DNA from: Certhia americana
Taxonomy: Eukaryota; Chordata; Aves; Passeriformes; Certhiidae
Direction of reading: 5' to 3'
NCBI GenBank assembly: GCA_018697195.1
Contig: CM031864.1
Span: 18,120,129 to 18,184,128 of the forward strand
DNA length: 64,000 bases
This document shows, in pieces, positions 52,701 to 60,109 of this stretch (its first letter is position 1; every line of letters begins with the position of its first letter). The position numbers were made by a program, and so were the translations under genes. A model generated the notes under the pieces. The model worked only from the letters and a program-made list of their open reading frames with translations, searched no databases and was not told the origin of the DNA.

Positions 52701-53931
52701 CCTTTTTGGGTTTGGAATGTTGTTGTTGTTGTTAAAATTCCTTTATTTGCCAGCTTTATTGTTTTACCCGCCTCCTGTCTTTCCTGTTTCACTCAGTTAA
52801 TTCTGTGTTTTACAAATCTTTAGGAGCAAAAGAATGGTGAAATCAATTAAAAATTATGAATCATTCCTGTTTGGTCCCCCCCGCAAAATCTTGTAATAAA
52901 AGCTATATATATATATAGTGTTAATAATAGTCTGGAAGTTTGTGGTTATGAATTTAAGATATTCATCTGATATAATAGTGAAAAATAAGAAACGCCTAAC
53001 CCATGAGAAGAATTAACTGTTTTGTGGATCTTTTTGTCATGTAGGTTGGCATCACTCTCTTCACTGTTTCCCACAGGAAGTCACTCTGGAAACATCATGA
53101 TGTACGTGATCTTTGCTTTATTAAGAATATTTGTGGGTTTTGTTGACGGACTGTATGAAATTGACTTGGTGATTCAAGGTGTTACCATTTTGCATGCTAA
53201 TAGGTCATGTTCTCTTTGGGTTTTTATAAGGTTTTACTTTTCATAATCCCATTTTGCTCTTTCAAATCTTCTTATGCTTTTAGTTAGGAAGGAACGCCAT
53301 CCAAAAATTTTATGTGTATCTGTAAAATATGAGGCTTGCTAGATGCTTAAGTCTTCTTTTTTAGGCTCAAAAACCCCCTTGAACTAGAATTCAGTACATA
53401 GCATGAATTTTTTTGCTTTCAGTATGTCTAATACATTTATGCTTTAAAAACAGGGTCTCTAAGATGTGGACTTTTTTATTGCAAACTAAGATTTTGCTGT
53501 TCTTTTTATGCAGACAGATTGTACATGGGGATAAAAATACTTTGTTAGTACACAGGGATGAATCTGTGCCCTAAGTATATGGTCACAAAACCCACGAGAA
53601 CAGTGTTAAGTCTAGATGTGGCTGTTAGCAGGCTGATGTATGATATGCAAAAGTATAGTTTAACATTTTTACAGAGGTAGGTGAATCTAAGGATGTGTGA
53701 GGTGGGAGCAGCTTACCTTCTGAGTTCAAAATTTTGCTAACTTTTAAAATGTTTTTAAAATATTTTTGAAGTACTTCAAAAGATAATTTATATAGGTCTT
53801 TACAGAGCTGGTAATTTTTAGCTGGTTAATAATATATGTTGGGTTTTTTTCAGTTCTACTTGCATATGGATGGCCGAGGAAACTATGAGTTCAAGAAAAT
53901 AACCGAAGACACAGTTGAATTTGGATCATAA
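28358..53931 (+). CDS. ABCD3: ABCD3 (PMP70), peroxisomal half-size ABC transporter; 23 coding exons
   Basis: ABCD3 is a peroxisomal-membrane half-transporter that works as a dimer. The family imports long-chain and branched acyl-CoAs, dicarboxylic acids and bile-acid precursors for beta-oxidation. The 23 joined exons give 659 residues, the human length, with near-identical sequence along most of the protein. Visible features: N-terminal peroxisome-targeting region (about 1-70); hydrophobic segments near 84-106, 126-148, 211-246 and 312-335; the ABCD loop motif NPDQLLTQD (185-193); the EAA-like motif around [10 protein letters not shown] (276-285); Walker [10 protein letters not shown] (473-481); Q-loop Gln510; signature LSGGEKQR (571-578); Walker B FAILDE (591-596); H-loop His625. 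All catalytic residues are intact. The start lies in a perfect Kozak context (GCCATGG) inside the CpG island. All introns are GT-AG and no frame is broken. The linker coded by exon 15 differs most from the human protein. Identification is essentially certain. Confidence 0.98.
28471..38300 (+). other. ABCD3 intron 1 (about 9.8 kb)
   Basis: It runs from donor GTGAGC to acceptor ttctctgcag. No alternative first exon, nested gene or identifiable transposon was recognised. A tandem duplication lies at about 35521-35603. GC content falls away from the CpG island by about 28770. Long introns like this often hold enhancers, but none can be named from sequence alone. Confidence 0.85.
35521..35603. repeat. 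Tandem duplication, about 41-42 bp unit, two copies
   Basis: Each copy reads actactg, a T9-10 run, C, a T8 run and cctacatgtt, with the blocks starting at 35527 and 35568. The second copy has an extra T. It is a recent-looking slippage or duplication in intron 1. Confidence 0.9.
38301..38337 (+). CDS. ABCD3: ABCD3 coding exon 2
   Basis: A 37-base micro-exon encoding the end of Gly38 and residues 39-50 ([12 protein letters not shown]). Acceptor ctctgcag, donor GAG|GTAATT. It ends in phase 0. Confidence 0.93.
40383..40481 (+). CDS. ABCD3: ABCD3 coding exon 3
   Basis: Encodes residues 51-83 ([14 protein letters not shown]...CKE), cytosolic and just before the first transmembrane helix. The acceptor is a tandem CAGCAG. 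Using the second AG (exon from 40383) gives the human length. Using the first (from 40380) inserts one Gln. Donor GAG|GTAAGC. Confidence 0.95.
41030..41705 (+). mobile_element. Decayed CR1 LINE, internally deleted, in ABCD3 intron 3
   Basis: Pieces of the CR1 ORF2 body are recognisable in order: 'aggaggtgcacagaagg' and 'agcatggatggaaatgcc' near 41138-41177; 'gctacaggctggtcagcctcac' near 41316-41336, the reverse-transcriptase N-x-R-P-(V/I)-S-L-T region; 'ttactaacctgattgcttt' near 41444-41462; and 'ctggatgagtggac' near 41570-41583. It then jumps to the 3' tail (gaagtagatgatgtttagag, then tcttgcaacct) by about 41700. The reading frame is broken throughout and most of ORF2 after the RT start is deleted. 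It is in the same orientation as ABCD3. Confidence 0.85.
42004..42092 (+). CDS. ABCD3: ABCD3 coding exon 4
   Basis: Encodes residues 84-112 plus two bases of Ser113. Contains the first main hydrophobic helix ([18 protein letters not shown]) and ends in the IQNGTVIE luminal loop. Acceptor ttaccag, donor AG|GTACCT. Confidence 0.96.
42976..43045 (+). CDS. ABCD3: ABCD3 coding exon 5
   Basis: Completes Ser113 and encodes residues 114-136 ([17 protein letters not shown]...), leading into the second membrane helix. Acceptor tttacag, donor GCT|GTAAGT. Ala136 stands where human has Leu. Confidence 0.96.
43794..43891 (+). CDS. ABCD3: ABCD3 coding exon 6
   Basis: Encodes residues 137-168 ([20 protein letters not shown]...) plus two bases of Lys169. 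This is the end of helix 2 and the start of the cytosolic loop. Acceptor cgttttag, donor AA|GTGAGT. Confidence 0.97.
44468..44591 (+). CDS. ABCD3: ABCD3 coding exon 7
   Basis: Completes Lys169 and encodes residues 170-210. Carries the ABCD-family loop motif [13 protein letters not shown] between helices 2 and 3. Acceptor gtttcag, donor AAG|GTAAGT. Confidence 0.98.
45505..45561 (+). CDS. ABCD3: ABCD3 coding exon 8
   Basis: Encodes residues 211-229 ([19 protein letters not shown]), the third membrane helix. 57 bases, phase 0 at both ends. Acceptor cttacag, donor CAG|GTAAAT. Confidence 0.97.
46726..46868 (+). CDS. ABCD3: ABCD3 coding exon 9
   Basis: Encodes residues 230-276 plus two bases of Ser277. 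Includes helix 4 ([15 protein letters not shown]) and the loop RRPIGKM...[14 protein letters not shown]. Acceptor ttcgcag, donor AG|GTATGC. Confidence 0.98.
47201..47270 (+). CDS. ABCD3: ABCD3 coding exon 10
   Basis: Completes Ser277 and encodes residues 278-300 ([20 protein letters not shown]...). Holds the EAA-like motif that couples the membrane domain to the ATPase domain. Acceptor ctttttag, donor CTG|GTAAGC. Confidence 0.98.
47792..47861 (+). CDS. ABCD3: ABCD3 coding exon 11
   Basis: Encodes residues 301-323 ([20 protein letters not shown]...) plus one base of Tyr324. Start of helix 5. Acceptor ttcccag, donor AAAT|GTAAGT. The following intron is only 114 bases. Confidence 0.97.
47976..48073 (+). 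CDS. ABCD3: ABCD3 coding exon 12
   Basis: Completes Tyr324 and encodes residues 325-356: helix continuation [14 protein letters not shown] and a luminal loop ([17 protein letters not shown]). Acceptor atgcag, donor GAG|GTAAAT. The following intron is 78 bases. Confidence 0.97.
48152..48243 (+). CDS. ABCD3: ABCD3 coding exon 13
   Basis: Encodes residues 357-386 ([20 protein letters not shown]...) plus two bases of Gly387. Acceptor actctag, donor GG|GTAAGC. Confidence 0.98.
48702..48790 (+). CDS. ABCD3: ABCD3 coding exon 14
   Basis: Completes Gly387 and encodes residues 388-416 ([20 protein letters not shown]...) plus one base of Asp417. Cytosolic linker from the membrane domain to the ATPase domain. 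Acceptor tttttaag, donor AAAG|GTACAT. The following intron is 76 bases. Confidence 0.96.
48867..48939 (+). CDS. ABCD3: ABCD3 coding exon 15
   Basis: Completes Asp417 and encodes residues 418-440 ([20 protein letters not shown]...) plus two bases of Lys441. This is the exon least like the human protein, in the linker before the ATPase domain. Acceptor tttaag, donor AA|GTACGT. Confidence 0.93.
49942..50005 (+). CDS. ABCD3: ABCD3 coding exon 16
   Basis: Completes Lys441 and encodes residues 442-462 ([20 protein letters not shown]...), the first strand of the ATPase domain with the aromatic that stacks on adenine (A-loop region). Acceptor cacacag, donor GAG|GTAAGT. Confidence 0.97.
50366..50443 (+). 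CDS. ABCD3: ABCD3 coding exon 17 (Walker A)
   Basis: Encodes residues 463-488 ([20 protein letters not shown]...). Walker A with Lys479. Phase 0 at both ends. Acceptor attgtag, donor GAG|GTAAGG. The following 90-base intron has no in-frame stop. Confidence 0.98.
50534..50599 (+). CDS. ABCD3: ABCD3 coding exon 18 (Q-loop)
   Basis: Encodes residues 489-510 ([12 protein letters not shown]...YVPQ). The last residue, Gln510, is the Q-loop glutamine. Acceptor ttttgcag, donor CAG|GTGAGA. The following intron is 102 bases. Confidence 0.98.
50702..50791 (+). CDS. ABCD3: ABCD3 coding exon 19
   Basis: Encodes residues 511-540 ([20 protein letters not shown]...GISDQ), the helical subdomain. Acceptor atctcag, donor CAG|GTAATG. 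Confidence 0.98.
50922..50990. repeat. AT-rich overlapping inverted repeats in intron 19
   Basis: ATAGGATTTTTTT (50922-50934) is the exact reverse complement of AAAAAAATCCTAT (50953-50965). The overlapping segment ATCCTATTA (50959-50967) is also the exact reverse complement of TAATAGGAT (50971-50979). The middle arm can therefore pair left or right, but not both. Confidence 0.9.
51067..51186 (+). CDS. ABCD3: ABCD3 coding exon 20 (signature motif)
   Basis: Encodes residues 541-580 ([16 protein letters not shown]...). Contains the ABC signature LSGGEKQR (571-578). Acceptor taaaag, donor GCA|GTATGT. Confidence 0.98.
51595..51699 (+). CDS. ABCD3: ABCD3 coding exon 21 (Walker B)
   Basis: Encodes residues 581-615 ([20 protein letters not shown]...). 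Walker B with catalytic Glu596, then the D-loop (TSAVSVD). Acceptor gttccag, donor AAG|GTGAGC. Confidence 0.98.
53045..53101 (+). CDS. ABCD3: ABCD3 coding exon 22 (H-loop)
   Basis: Encodes residues 616-634 ([19 protein letters not shown]). H-loop His625. Acceptor tcatgtag, donor GAT|GTACGT. Asp634 stands where human has Glu. Confidence 0.97.
53854..53931 (+). CDS. ABCD3: ABCD3 coding exon 23 and stop
   Basis: Encodes residues 635-659 ([20 protein letters not shown]...EFGS), then TAA at 53929-53931. The C-terminus matches the family end. Acceptor ttttttcag. Confidence 0.98.
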   Translation, partial: FYLHMDGRGNYEFKKITEDTVEFGS

Positions 53932-54934
53932 AGTCATGAACTGAACTGCTAGACACTAATGATTACAGGAAGTGTGTAGAATGTCAGACAATGTACCATA
54001 AAATTACTCAGCTTGTTAAGCATTTACTATTATGTAGGATATTGCTAATTGTGTATATGTTGGTTTAATTATTGATACATACTAAGAATGTCCTTATTCT
54101 TGTGGTTTAAAAACCTGCCTGAATTAAATTGGGCTTAAATTAGTGTAACCTGATTCATCCTGGGATGCAATCCATTTGAAATCGGCTGATTTGACTTTTG
54201 TAGACCTTCTTTCCCTTCAGTGAAAAGCCCTGTTAAAATTAGGGTTGCTACCTCTCTTGTTCCTGCAAAGCAGTCTTGGGTTTTTGCTCTGTTCTATGCA
54301 TGTTTCAGAGAGATCTTGCACAGTGCAGGACATTGTCCCATCTTCAGATCTGTGCCCTGTTAAATGAAAGGGCCTCTTCCTTGTCCAAGCTTTGTGATGT
54401 AGCCAATGTGCCCTTGCTGAAAAAGGATGAACTGAAACTAAAAAACAAAACTAATTCCTTCTGGTGTTTAAAAGAAAAATTAAGGTTGTTCTTTGCTGGG
54501 ATTTGGATTCATCTTTAACATCTGTCTGCCCATGCAGTTCTGTCTGCAGCTCAGTTCCCATTCTCTCCCAGTTTTGCAAAAGCTTCATTCGTCCTCCAGC
54601 CCAACTGTCCTTTTTCTGTCAGAGAAATATTGTGGTAATGAGAAGTTGAGAGGAGGTTGAGGTGTACAAAAGGATCAACCCACAAGAAAAAACAGGAGGG
54701 AAAGAAAAGTGATGATCCTTTTATCAAACAAGCTTATGAATTTTTTTAGCTCTGAAGAAATGAATGTCTCCCACAAGAAGAAACAGAGAAAAGAACGTGG
54801 GTCTAGTCATTCCTCAAATCAGTAGAGGTTATAATGCACTCAAAAATGTTAATCTGTGAAATAGCAGACAGTTGTCCTGTGTTCAGTCCTGTAATACAGC
54901 AATTACTTTTTCCAAATTCATCCTTTTCTCCCTC

Positions 54935-54980
54935 TTTAAAAAAATCTGATGATCTTATTTAAAAAAATCTGATCATCTTA
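54935..54980. repeat. Tandem duplication, 23-bp unit, two copies
   Basis: The unit tttaaaaaaatctgat(g/c)atctta is repeated head to tail at 54935-54957 and 54958-54980 with a single G/C difference. It lies in the presumed ABCD3 3' UTR or flank. Confidence 0.92.
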
Positions 54981-56913
54981 TAGTTTTAGCTGTCCTTCAG
55001 GTCTGAATTTGAAAGCAATTGATAATGGTACTCTGTTTGGTCTTCTAGGCTGTGAAACAATGAAACAATGCTTTAATTCTTCCTGTTGATTCTCTTATTC
55101 TCAGGATGTTTCTTGATATCCAATACAAACTATTTACCAGTGATTCTCTGTGTTTTGTAAGGATCTCCAGGCCTTGCTGATTTTCTTGTTCCAGCTTCCA
55201 AATCCCCTCAAAGGCACCAAACTCTTAAAATAGTTTACTGTAATTGTTTTTTCCATACAAATTTTTACTGTGGTTGTCGTTTGACTTTAACATAAATGCA
55301 GCAAGGTGTTTTTTGTGGTCAGGGAATAGGAAGGTATAATTCAAACTGAATTGCTGTTTAGGCTTTAAAACAAAAAAATTACAATACCTGTTGTACAGTG
55401 AAGGTCTGGTAGTTTTTTAGTGTTCCATGTAAGATATATTATAGGAATGCACTACATGAAGGCATGCATAAAACATGCAATACATCTGTACTTTGTGCAT
55501 CTTTTATCAAGGGTTTAGATTTTAAAAAGCCCCTACTTTTTATAAAATGAGTATGTACTTGGATGCACTGCTGTTTGTTAATTTTTACCCAGTTTAATTA
55601 GTAATTTTCTTTCTTGAAATTGCTACCTGTTAATATTTTTCCTTTTATCATAGTTCCTGCCCCTACCTGTCAGTATTCTTTCGAAGTACTCAAATACAAA
55701 CAGCTATCCTGGTGCAAGAAATCTTGTGACCACAGTAGAATCAGAGTACAATGCATCAATGAAGATCATAAAAGCTTCTCTCTGAAATACAGCATATTCA
55801 AGAGAATAAGGTACCAGAATAATTTTTGGGCTTGTTTTACAGGAAGGCAGATAGGCCTAATTACACTAATCTCTTGTTTCTGTTCATCCAGATTCTCATA
55901 ACAGCCATAACCTAGCAGGTAGCAGCATGCTGTGTGTGAGGTTGAAGTCTTTTTCAAAGTGTAACCATGGAAATAGGGATGCCAGATAGGTTGTTGTATG
56001 GAGAGGTTTCTTGGTTTGGGTATTTTCTTATTTTTGTGGAACAAATGCAACAACTTCTCTTGGAAGGGATGTTTTAGTAGCCTTTTAGAGAGACAAGAAC
56101 TTAATCTCTAAACTGAGAAAGTTGCTATGATCTTTGTGATTAGGGCAGTCTTTTGCAGTGGAGTAGTGAACTTGGGATACTTTAATGTATTTTTAATGCT
56201 AACAAGCAAAACCATACACAGCACACTTACATTGCCCCCAGCAGCCAGTCCCAATTGTACTTCACAATTTTACTGGTTGTAACAGAATTTTGTCTAATCT
56301 TGTATTTATTTTTAAAACTAACAACAAGCAAACAAAAAAATCCATCTCCAAAACCAAGGAGGAATCGGTTTGCCTTTAGGTGCCATGAAGTTTGTTGAAA
56401 CTGAGGATGCTGGTATCTCCTTAGGGCCAGGATTTGTGTTTCTAAATGTACTGGAAGGAAAGAAAAATATTCTTCTGTGCTTGATTGTAAGGGAGGCGTA
56501 TAAAGAAAATACAAAAAAGAATGATAATTTAGAATTATATTCTTAAAAGGCCTTACATTAAAGTGTTTGAGATAGACTTGATCTAGTGAGAGATTGTAAA
56601 AAAATCTAATGAAAATGATCCAAGTCTTGGTTCTGTTGCAGAATTGCACTGTGATATTGTATTTTAGTTATGCTTCTTTAATAGCACAAGTTGGAAGTTC
56701 ATGAAATGGAATTCTGAACTATCTTAATAGACAATATACTGATGAACACTTTCAGTCTCAAATTGTTGGTGCTTTGAAGATGGTACTGGAAATAGTCAGA
56801 TGGCTGCATTTCAACGGTGGGAAATATTCCTGTGTGTAAATACTGTAAAGTGTTTTGGAGGGGGAAATGGCGCTATGTAAATGTAAGACATTAAGTGCCT
56901 CTGAAATAATAAT

Positions 56914-56919
56914 AATAAA
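56914..56919 (+). terminator. Candidate ABCD3 poly(A) signal AATAAA
   Basis: A canonical hexamer within aataataataaaaaacc, followed within 50 bases by T/G-rich sequence (gcttttcatgtttcttaatgatgtg written as two blocks: gcttttcatg and tttcttaatgatgtg). It would give a 3' UTR of about 3 kb. An upstream ATTAAA at 54123 is the alternative. Confidence 0.4.
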
Positions 56920-56944
56920 AAACCTGAAGATAAAATACATCTAG

Positions 56945-57195
56945 GCTTTTCATGTTTCTTAATGATGTGATTAGGAATTCTGTAATAATACAGTGAATGC
57001 ATATGTAACAAATGGCAAGTTGCTTAATGAGCTGATTGTCTTGTGTTCAGCTTTGGAAACCTGCAGTGCTGAAATTTGCCCTGGAATCAGCCAGGTGATG
57101 CCATTTGGTTTAGGCTTAACCAGGTACACGAGCTCGGTTCTTGAAGACACAGAGCAATGGGATTATAGATGCATTAATCTGCTTTAAGTCTACCC
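56945..57195. other. Intergenic spacer, no gene seen
   Basis: A short open frame at 56993-57187 has no recognisable domain. Nothing else is seen. Confidence 0.4.
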
Positions 57196-57199
57196 TGAG

Positions 57200-57307
57200 A
57201 CTGGCTCTATTTGCTGTAGCGTGGTGTTGATAACATACGAGCCATTGACCTAAGAGCTGGACATGATGATCTTTGTGGATCCCTTCCAACTCACAATATT
57301 CTGTGAT
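57200..57307 (+). mobile_element. CR1 LINE 3'-end fragment
   Basis: The segment gacatgatgatctttgtgg, then atcccttccaactcaca and atattctgtgatcc is a good match to the conserved CR1 3' terminus, including a degenerate terminal octamer pair (ATTCTGTG, ATCCTGGC). The 5' part fades before about 57230, so it is a strongly truncated copy. Confidence 0.8.
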
Positions 57308-57309
57308 CC

Positions 57310-58380
57310 TGGCCTCTCTCTCCATTGTCTCCTCACCACTTCTTTTCTCTTTGCTCATTTTAGAAGGGCCTGAATAAGATTAACACAATACCAGTGTGTA
57401 ATTCTTTTGAGTGCCCCTTAATCTTTGTACTTTGAGGATAAAAAGTTAATCTTCTTGCACCTTTATTGTATTTGTAATTTTTGTTTTCCTTTGTTTTGAT
57501 AGGCATACCAGCTATCAGGATACTTGAAACACAATAGTGTAAAAGTGCGGCCAAGATATGCTTGAATTAACTGATTTTTAAGTGATCAGCGTTTCTAAAG
57601 CTAACTAGTATGGATTTTTCCTTTTCCTAACTGAGATTAGTTGTGCAACGAGTGTATTGTAAAGCATTCTTAAAGGGTAGAGCTCCCTTTGAAGGAAAAT
57701 GTTTCAACCAAGAATGCAGTCTTAAAAATCAAAATGTTGTTCAGTTAGGTTGATGAGTTAGAGAAAACTTTTGTGTTGTGGAGGGGATGTTTAATACATA
57801 GAATTATTTTTAGATATATTAAATCAAGGTAGAAGTTAAAAATCCATTATTAAAATTTAAATTTAGCTGATATTGGTACCAAGATGTCCATAGAAACATC
57901 CATGGTAATGATCATCTAAATTCCCCCTGCAAAAAACAGTGGGGTGTAAAGGTTGCCTAGGTTTTATAGAGAAAATAAACCACAAATTTTATGTGTCAAG
58001 AAAGTCAACATCGTGCAGGTTCAAATTTCTGCTTACAAAGCTGCTCAAAACAGTTATTTCTGTGTATAACCTATTTGCTTCTTTAGTAGGTGTACATAGC
58101 CAGATGGTTTGTGCTGGTCCTTTTCCTGAGTGTGGAAAAAGATTTCTTGGTTTTACTGATCAGGGATGTGCAGCTGTGTCAGAAAGAGGTGGGTTGGTTG
58201 GTTTGCCCTTCACATGTTGTGGTTTAAGGCTCTTGCCAGTGCTCTGGACACAGGTTTTTATTATGATGCCTGAAACTTCACTGGGAAGTTTAGAGTGGCT
58301 GAGCACATTACAGGTTCCTATGTTTGTTTATATGTTCTGATGAGACCCATCCTGTCACGTGTACTCAAAGAGAGGATAAA
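57310..58380. other. Intergenic, no gene seen
   Basis: AT-rich flank. An open + frame at 57939-58340 (133 codons) has several Cys residues but no recognised fold or splice context, and is regarded as chance. Confidence 0.4.
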
Positions 58381-58383
58381 ACT

Positions 58384-58416
58384 GGTTTTATTCAACCCAA
58401 ACCATTCTATCATTCA
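58384..58416 (+). mobile_element. Possible CR1 tail remnant
   Basis: The sequence ttcaacccaaaccattctat followed by cattc resembles the last 30 bases of a CR1 element (TTCCAACCCAAACCATTCTATGATTC). The similarity does not extend upstream, so the call is tentative. Confidence 0.35.
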
Positions 58417-58419
58417 TCT

Positions 58420-59760
58420 TGAAACAGAAATGTAGCCAAGTTAGATTATTGTGAAAGCAGCTTGTCTTTCATGTTAAAAACCTTCCAAAAAAATGTTATC
58501 TTCAAAGCCTTCTTTGAACTTCTGCATCATTTTCTTTCCTTGTATTCAAAAGCAGAGTCAGGTGACAAGCAGCCTGGAACTTCAGAAAGAAGCTGTTTTA
58601 AGGGAGTAATTTGGAAAATACAGTAAATTTAGGGATTAAGGAGAAATAATATTCCTAAGCAAATTCCCTGGGGAGTGACTTGTGAAACTGAAGACATTTT
58701 GCCTGTAATCCTGTAATGAATGCCACAATGCAAGAGTAATCATCCAACTGGCATTTTAAAATGGGAGAGAAGGGACACTTGGACACCCAACTTATGTGGA
58801 ATGTATCTTTCACAAACCAGGCTTGATCACAGTCTCTCTTATGCTGCTTAGAAACCTCTCTCTTTGGCAAGTCTGAACCATAAAGATTGAACACAATTGC
58901 TTTTACTGGTAAAAGGAGCACATTTGTTGTAGTGCCCAGGCCCGTTCCCTGCTCTGCTTGTCCACAAACCAAAATCCTTTATTTCCCACTCGTCCCTTCC
59001 CTATTTTGGGAAACAAGTAGCATCTACACATGATGCTGAACTAAAATAGAACAGAACTGGAAAAATGAGGTCAATTCTGTCTAGACAAAAAAAAAATGCT
59101 GAGACTGGTTTACTTGGGTACAAATAGGGAACTCCACCTATGTGACTAAGCAAATTTTCTCCATTAAAGTGACTTAAGAATTTGTCACAAATGAAAGCTA
59201 ATTTTTTAAGCTTGATTATCAGAAGTTTGGGGGATGCTGCTCTGAAGGACACATTCCATGTGTGCAAATGAAGAGGCATTCTATGTAACCAAATATACTC
59301 TTAATCTCCTTGAGTGTTTTAGTGCAAGTAGGTCCTAAAAATCAATTGACTACTTTTAATCACTGTAAATCATGACAAGTGTAAAGGTGCTCCCCAAAAT
59401 AAGCTAACCTTTATTTATTTACTTAATTGTAGTGTTTTGCTGCAGGAATGTCTTGGCACAAAAGCAACAAAGCTAAACACAGCTATGTCAAGCAACTGAT
59501 AGGACAGATGTAGTAGCACACTGGAAGATGAAGTATCTATAGAGGGGTTAAAATGTTGGGAAAAACTAATGGTTTTAGAAGCAAAGCATGTGTGCTGTGG
59601 GCTTTTTAAAACTTGGATGCAATATTATATATTGCAACAGGACTTCTTTGAAAAGCCAGGAAATATTTGCAAAAACATCTTGGAGCATAATAGGGAATTA
59701 AGGGCCAAGGTCAAACCTACTCAGCCCACCTATGCTAACGAGATTAAGTAAAAAACCTTT
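58420..59760. other. Intergenic, no gene seen
   Basis: Short chance ORFs only. I found no F3 coding exon here, although F3 is the expected right-hand neighbour by synteny. Confidence 0.4.
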
Positions 59761-59763
59761 CAA

Positions 59764-60100
59764 TTTTTTTTTTTTTTTTTCAAATATAAAAATAGTTGTA
59801 TTTACAATAGTTCTATGCAGAGTTTTAGAAAAGTTATTTGGGGTTAGCTGTGTACATTCTCTTCATGCTTAGGATAACCTGCCCGTCAGGCTCTGGGGGT
59901 GTGTCATGCTGGTGGTGTGGAAGGTACTGGAGTAGGGATGTGACTGGCAGACACTGGTAATTCCTGCATGCACCCACCAGGTGTTTGATTGTCTCTGAGT
60001 TTGTTCTGTAGGGACCTGCTTCAGACACAGGTACAGAAAAGCAGCCTCCCAGCTGGGACCTGTTTTGACTTTTTGTGCCTATCACTGGCTGTGGAATGAA
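59764..60100 (-). other. Possible minus-strand retroposed sequence or 3' end with poly(A)
   Basis: A pure T17 run at 59764-59780 reads as a poly(A) tract on the minus strand. Immediately upstream on that strand is a GC-richer segment with an open frame (60085-59834, 83 codons), ending about 50 bases before the A-run. No AATAAA precedes the run on that strand and I recognise no protein family. A processed pseudogene remnant or the 3' end of a minus-strand transcript (F3 would be in this orientation) are both possible. Confidence 0.25.
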
Positions 60101-60109
60101 AAGTCTTTT

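Larger units (their letters stand above)
42093..53853 (+). other. ABCD3 introns 4-22
   Basis: All are GT-AG. Sizes range from 76 bases (intron 14, 48791-48866) and 78 bases (intron 12, 48074-48151) to about 1.3 kb (intron 21, 51700-53044). Introns 11, 17 and 18 are also short (114, 90 and 102 bases). I saw no nested gene or snoRNA that I can support. Intron 21 has an A-run at 51799-51816 and a short GTT repeat at about 52721-52734. Intron 4 is notably AT-rich at 42240-42345. Confidence 0.85.
53932..56940 (+). other. ABCD3: ABCD3 3' UTR and flank
   Basis: The region after the stop has no coding evidence. Candidate poly(A) signals are ATTAAA at 54123-54128 (short UTR, about 0.2 kb), ATTAAA at 56558-56563 and a canonical AATAAA at 56914-56919 (long UTR, about 3 kb), the last followed by a T/G-rich stretch. 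I could not find another canonical AATAAA between the stop and 56914. The true ends need transcript data. Confidence 0.5.

Noticed and set aside
57939..58340. 133-codon + ORF with several Cys
   Set aside because: No zinc-binding spacing, no splice or promoter context, and it starts from a non-ATG codon in AT-rich flank sequence.
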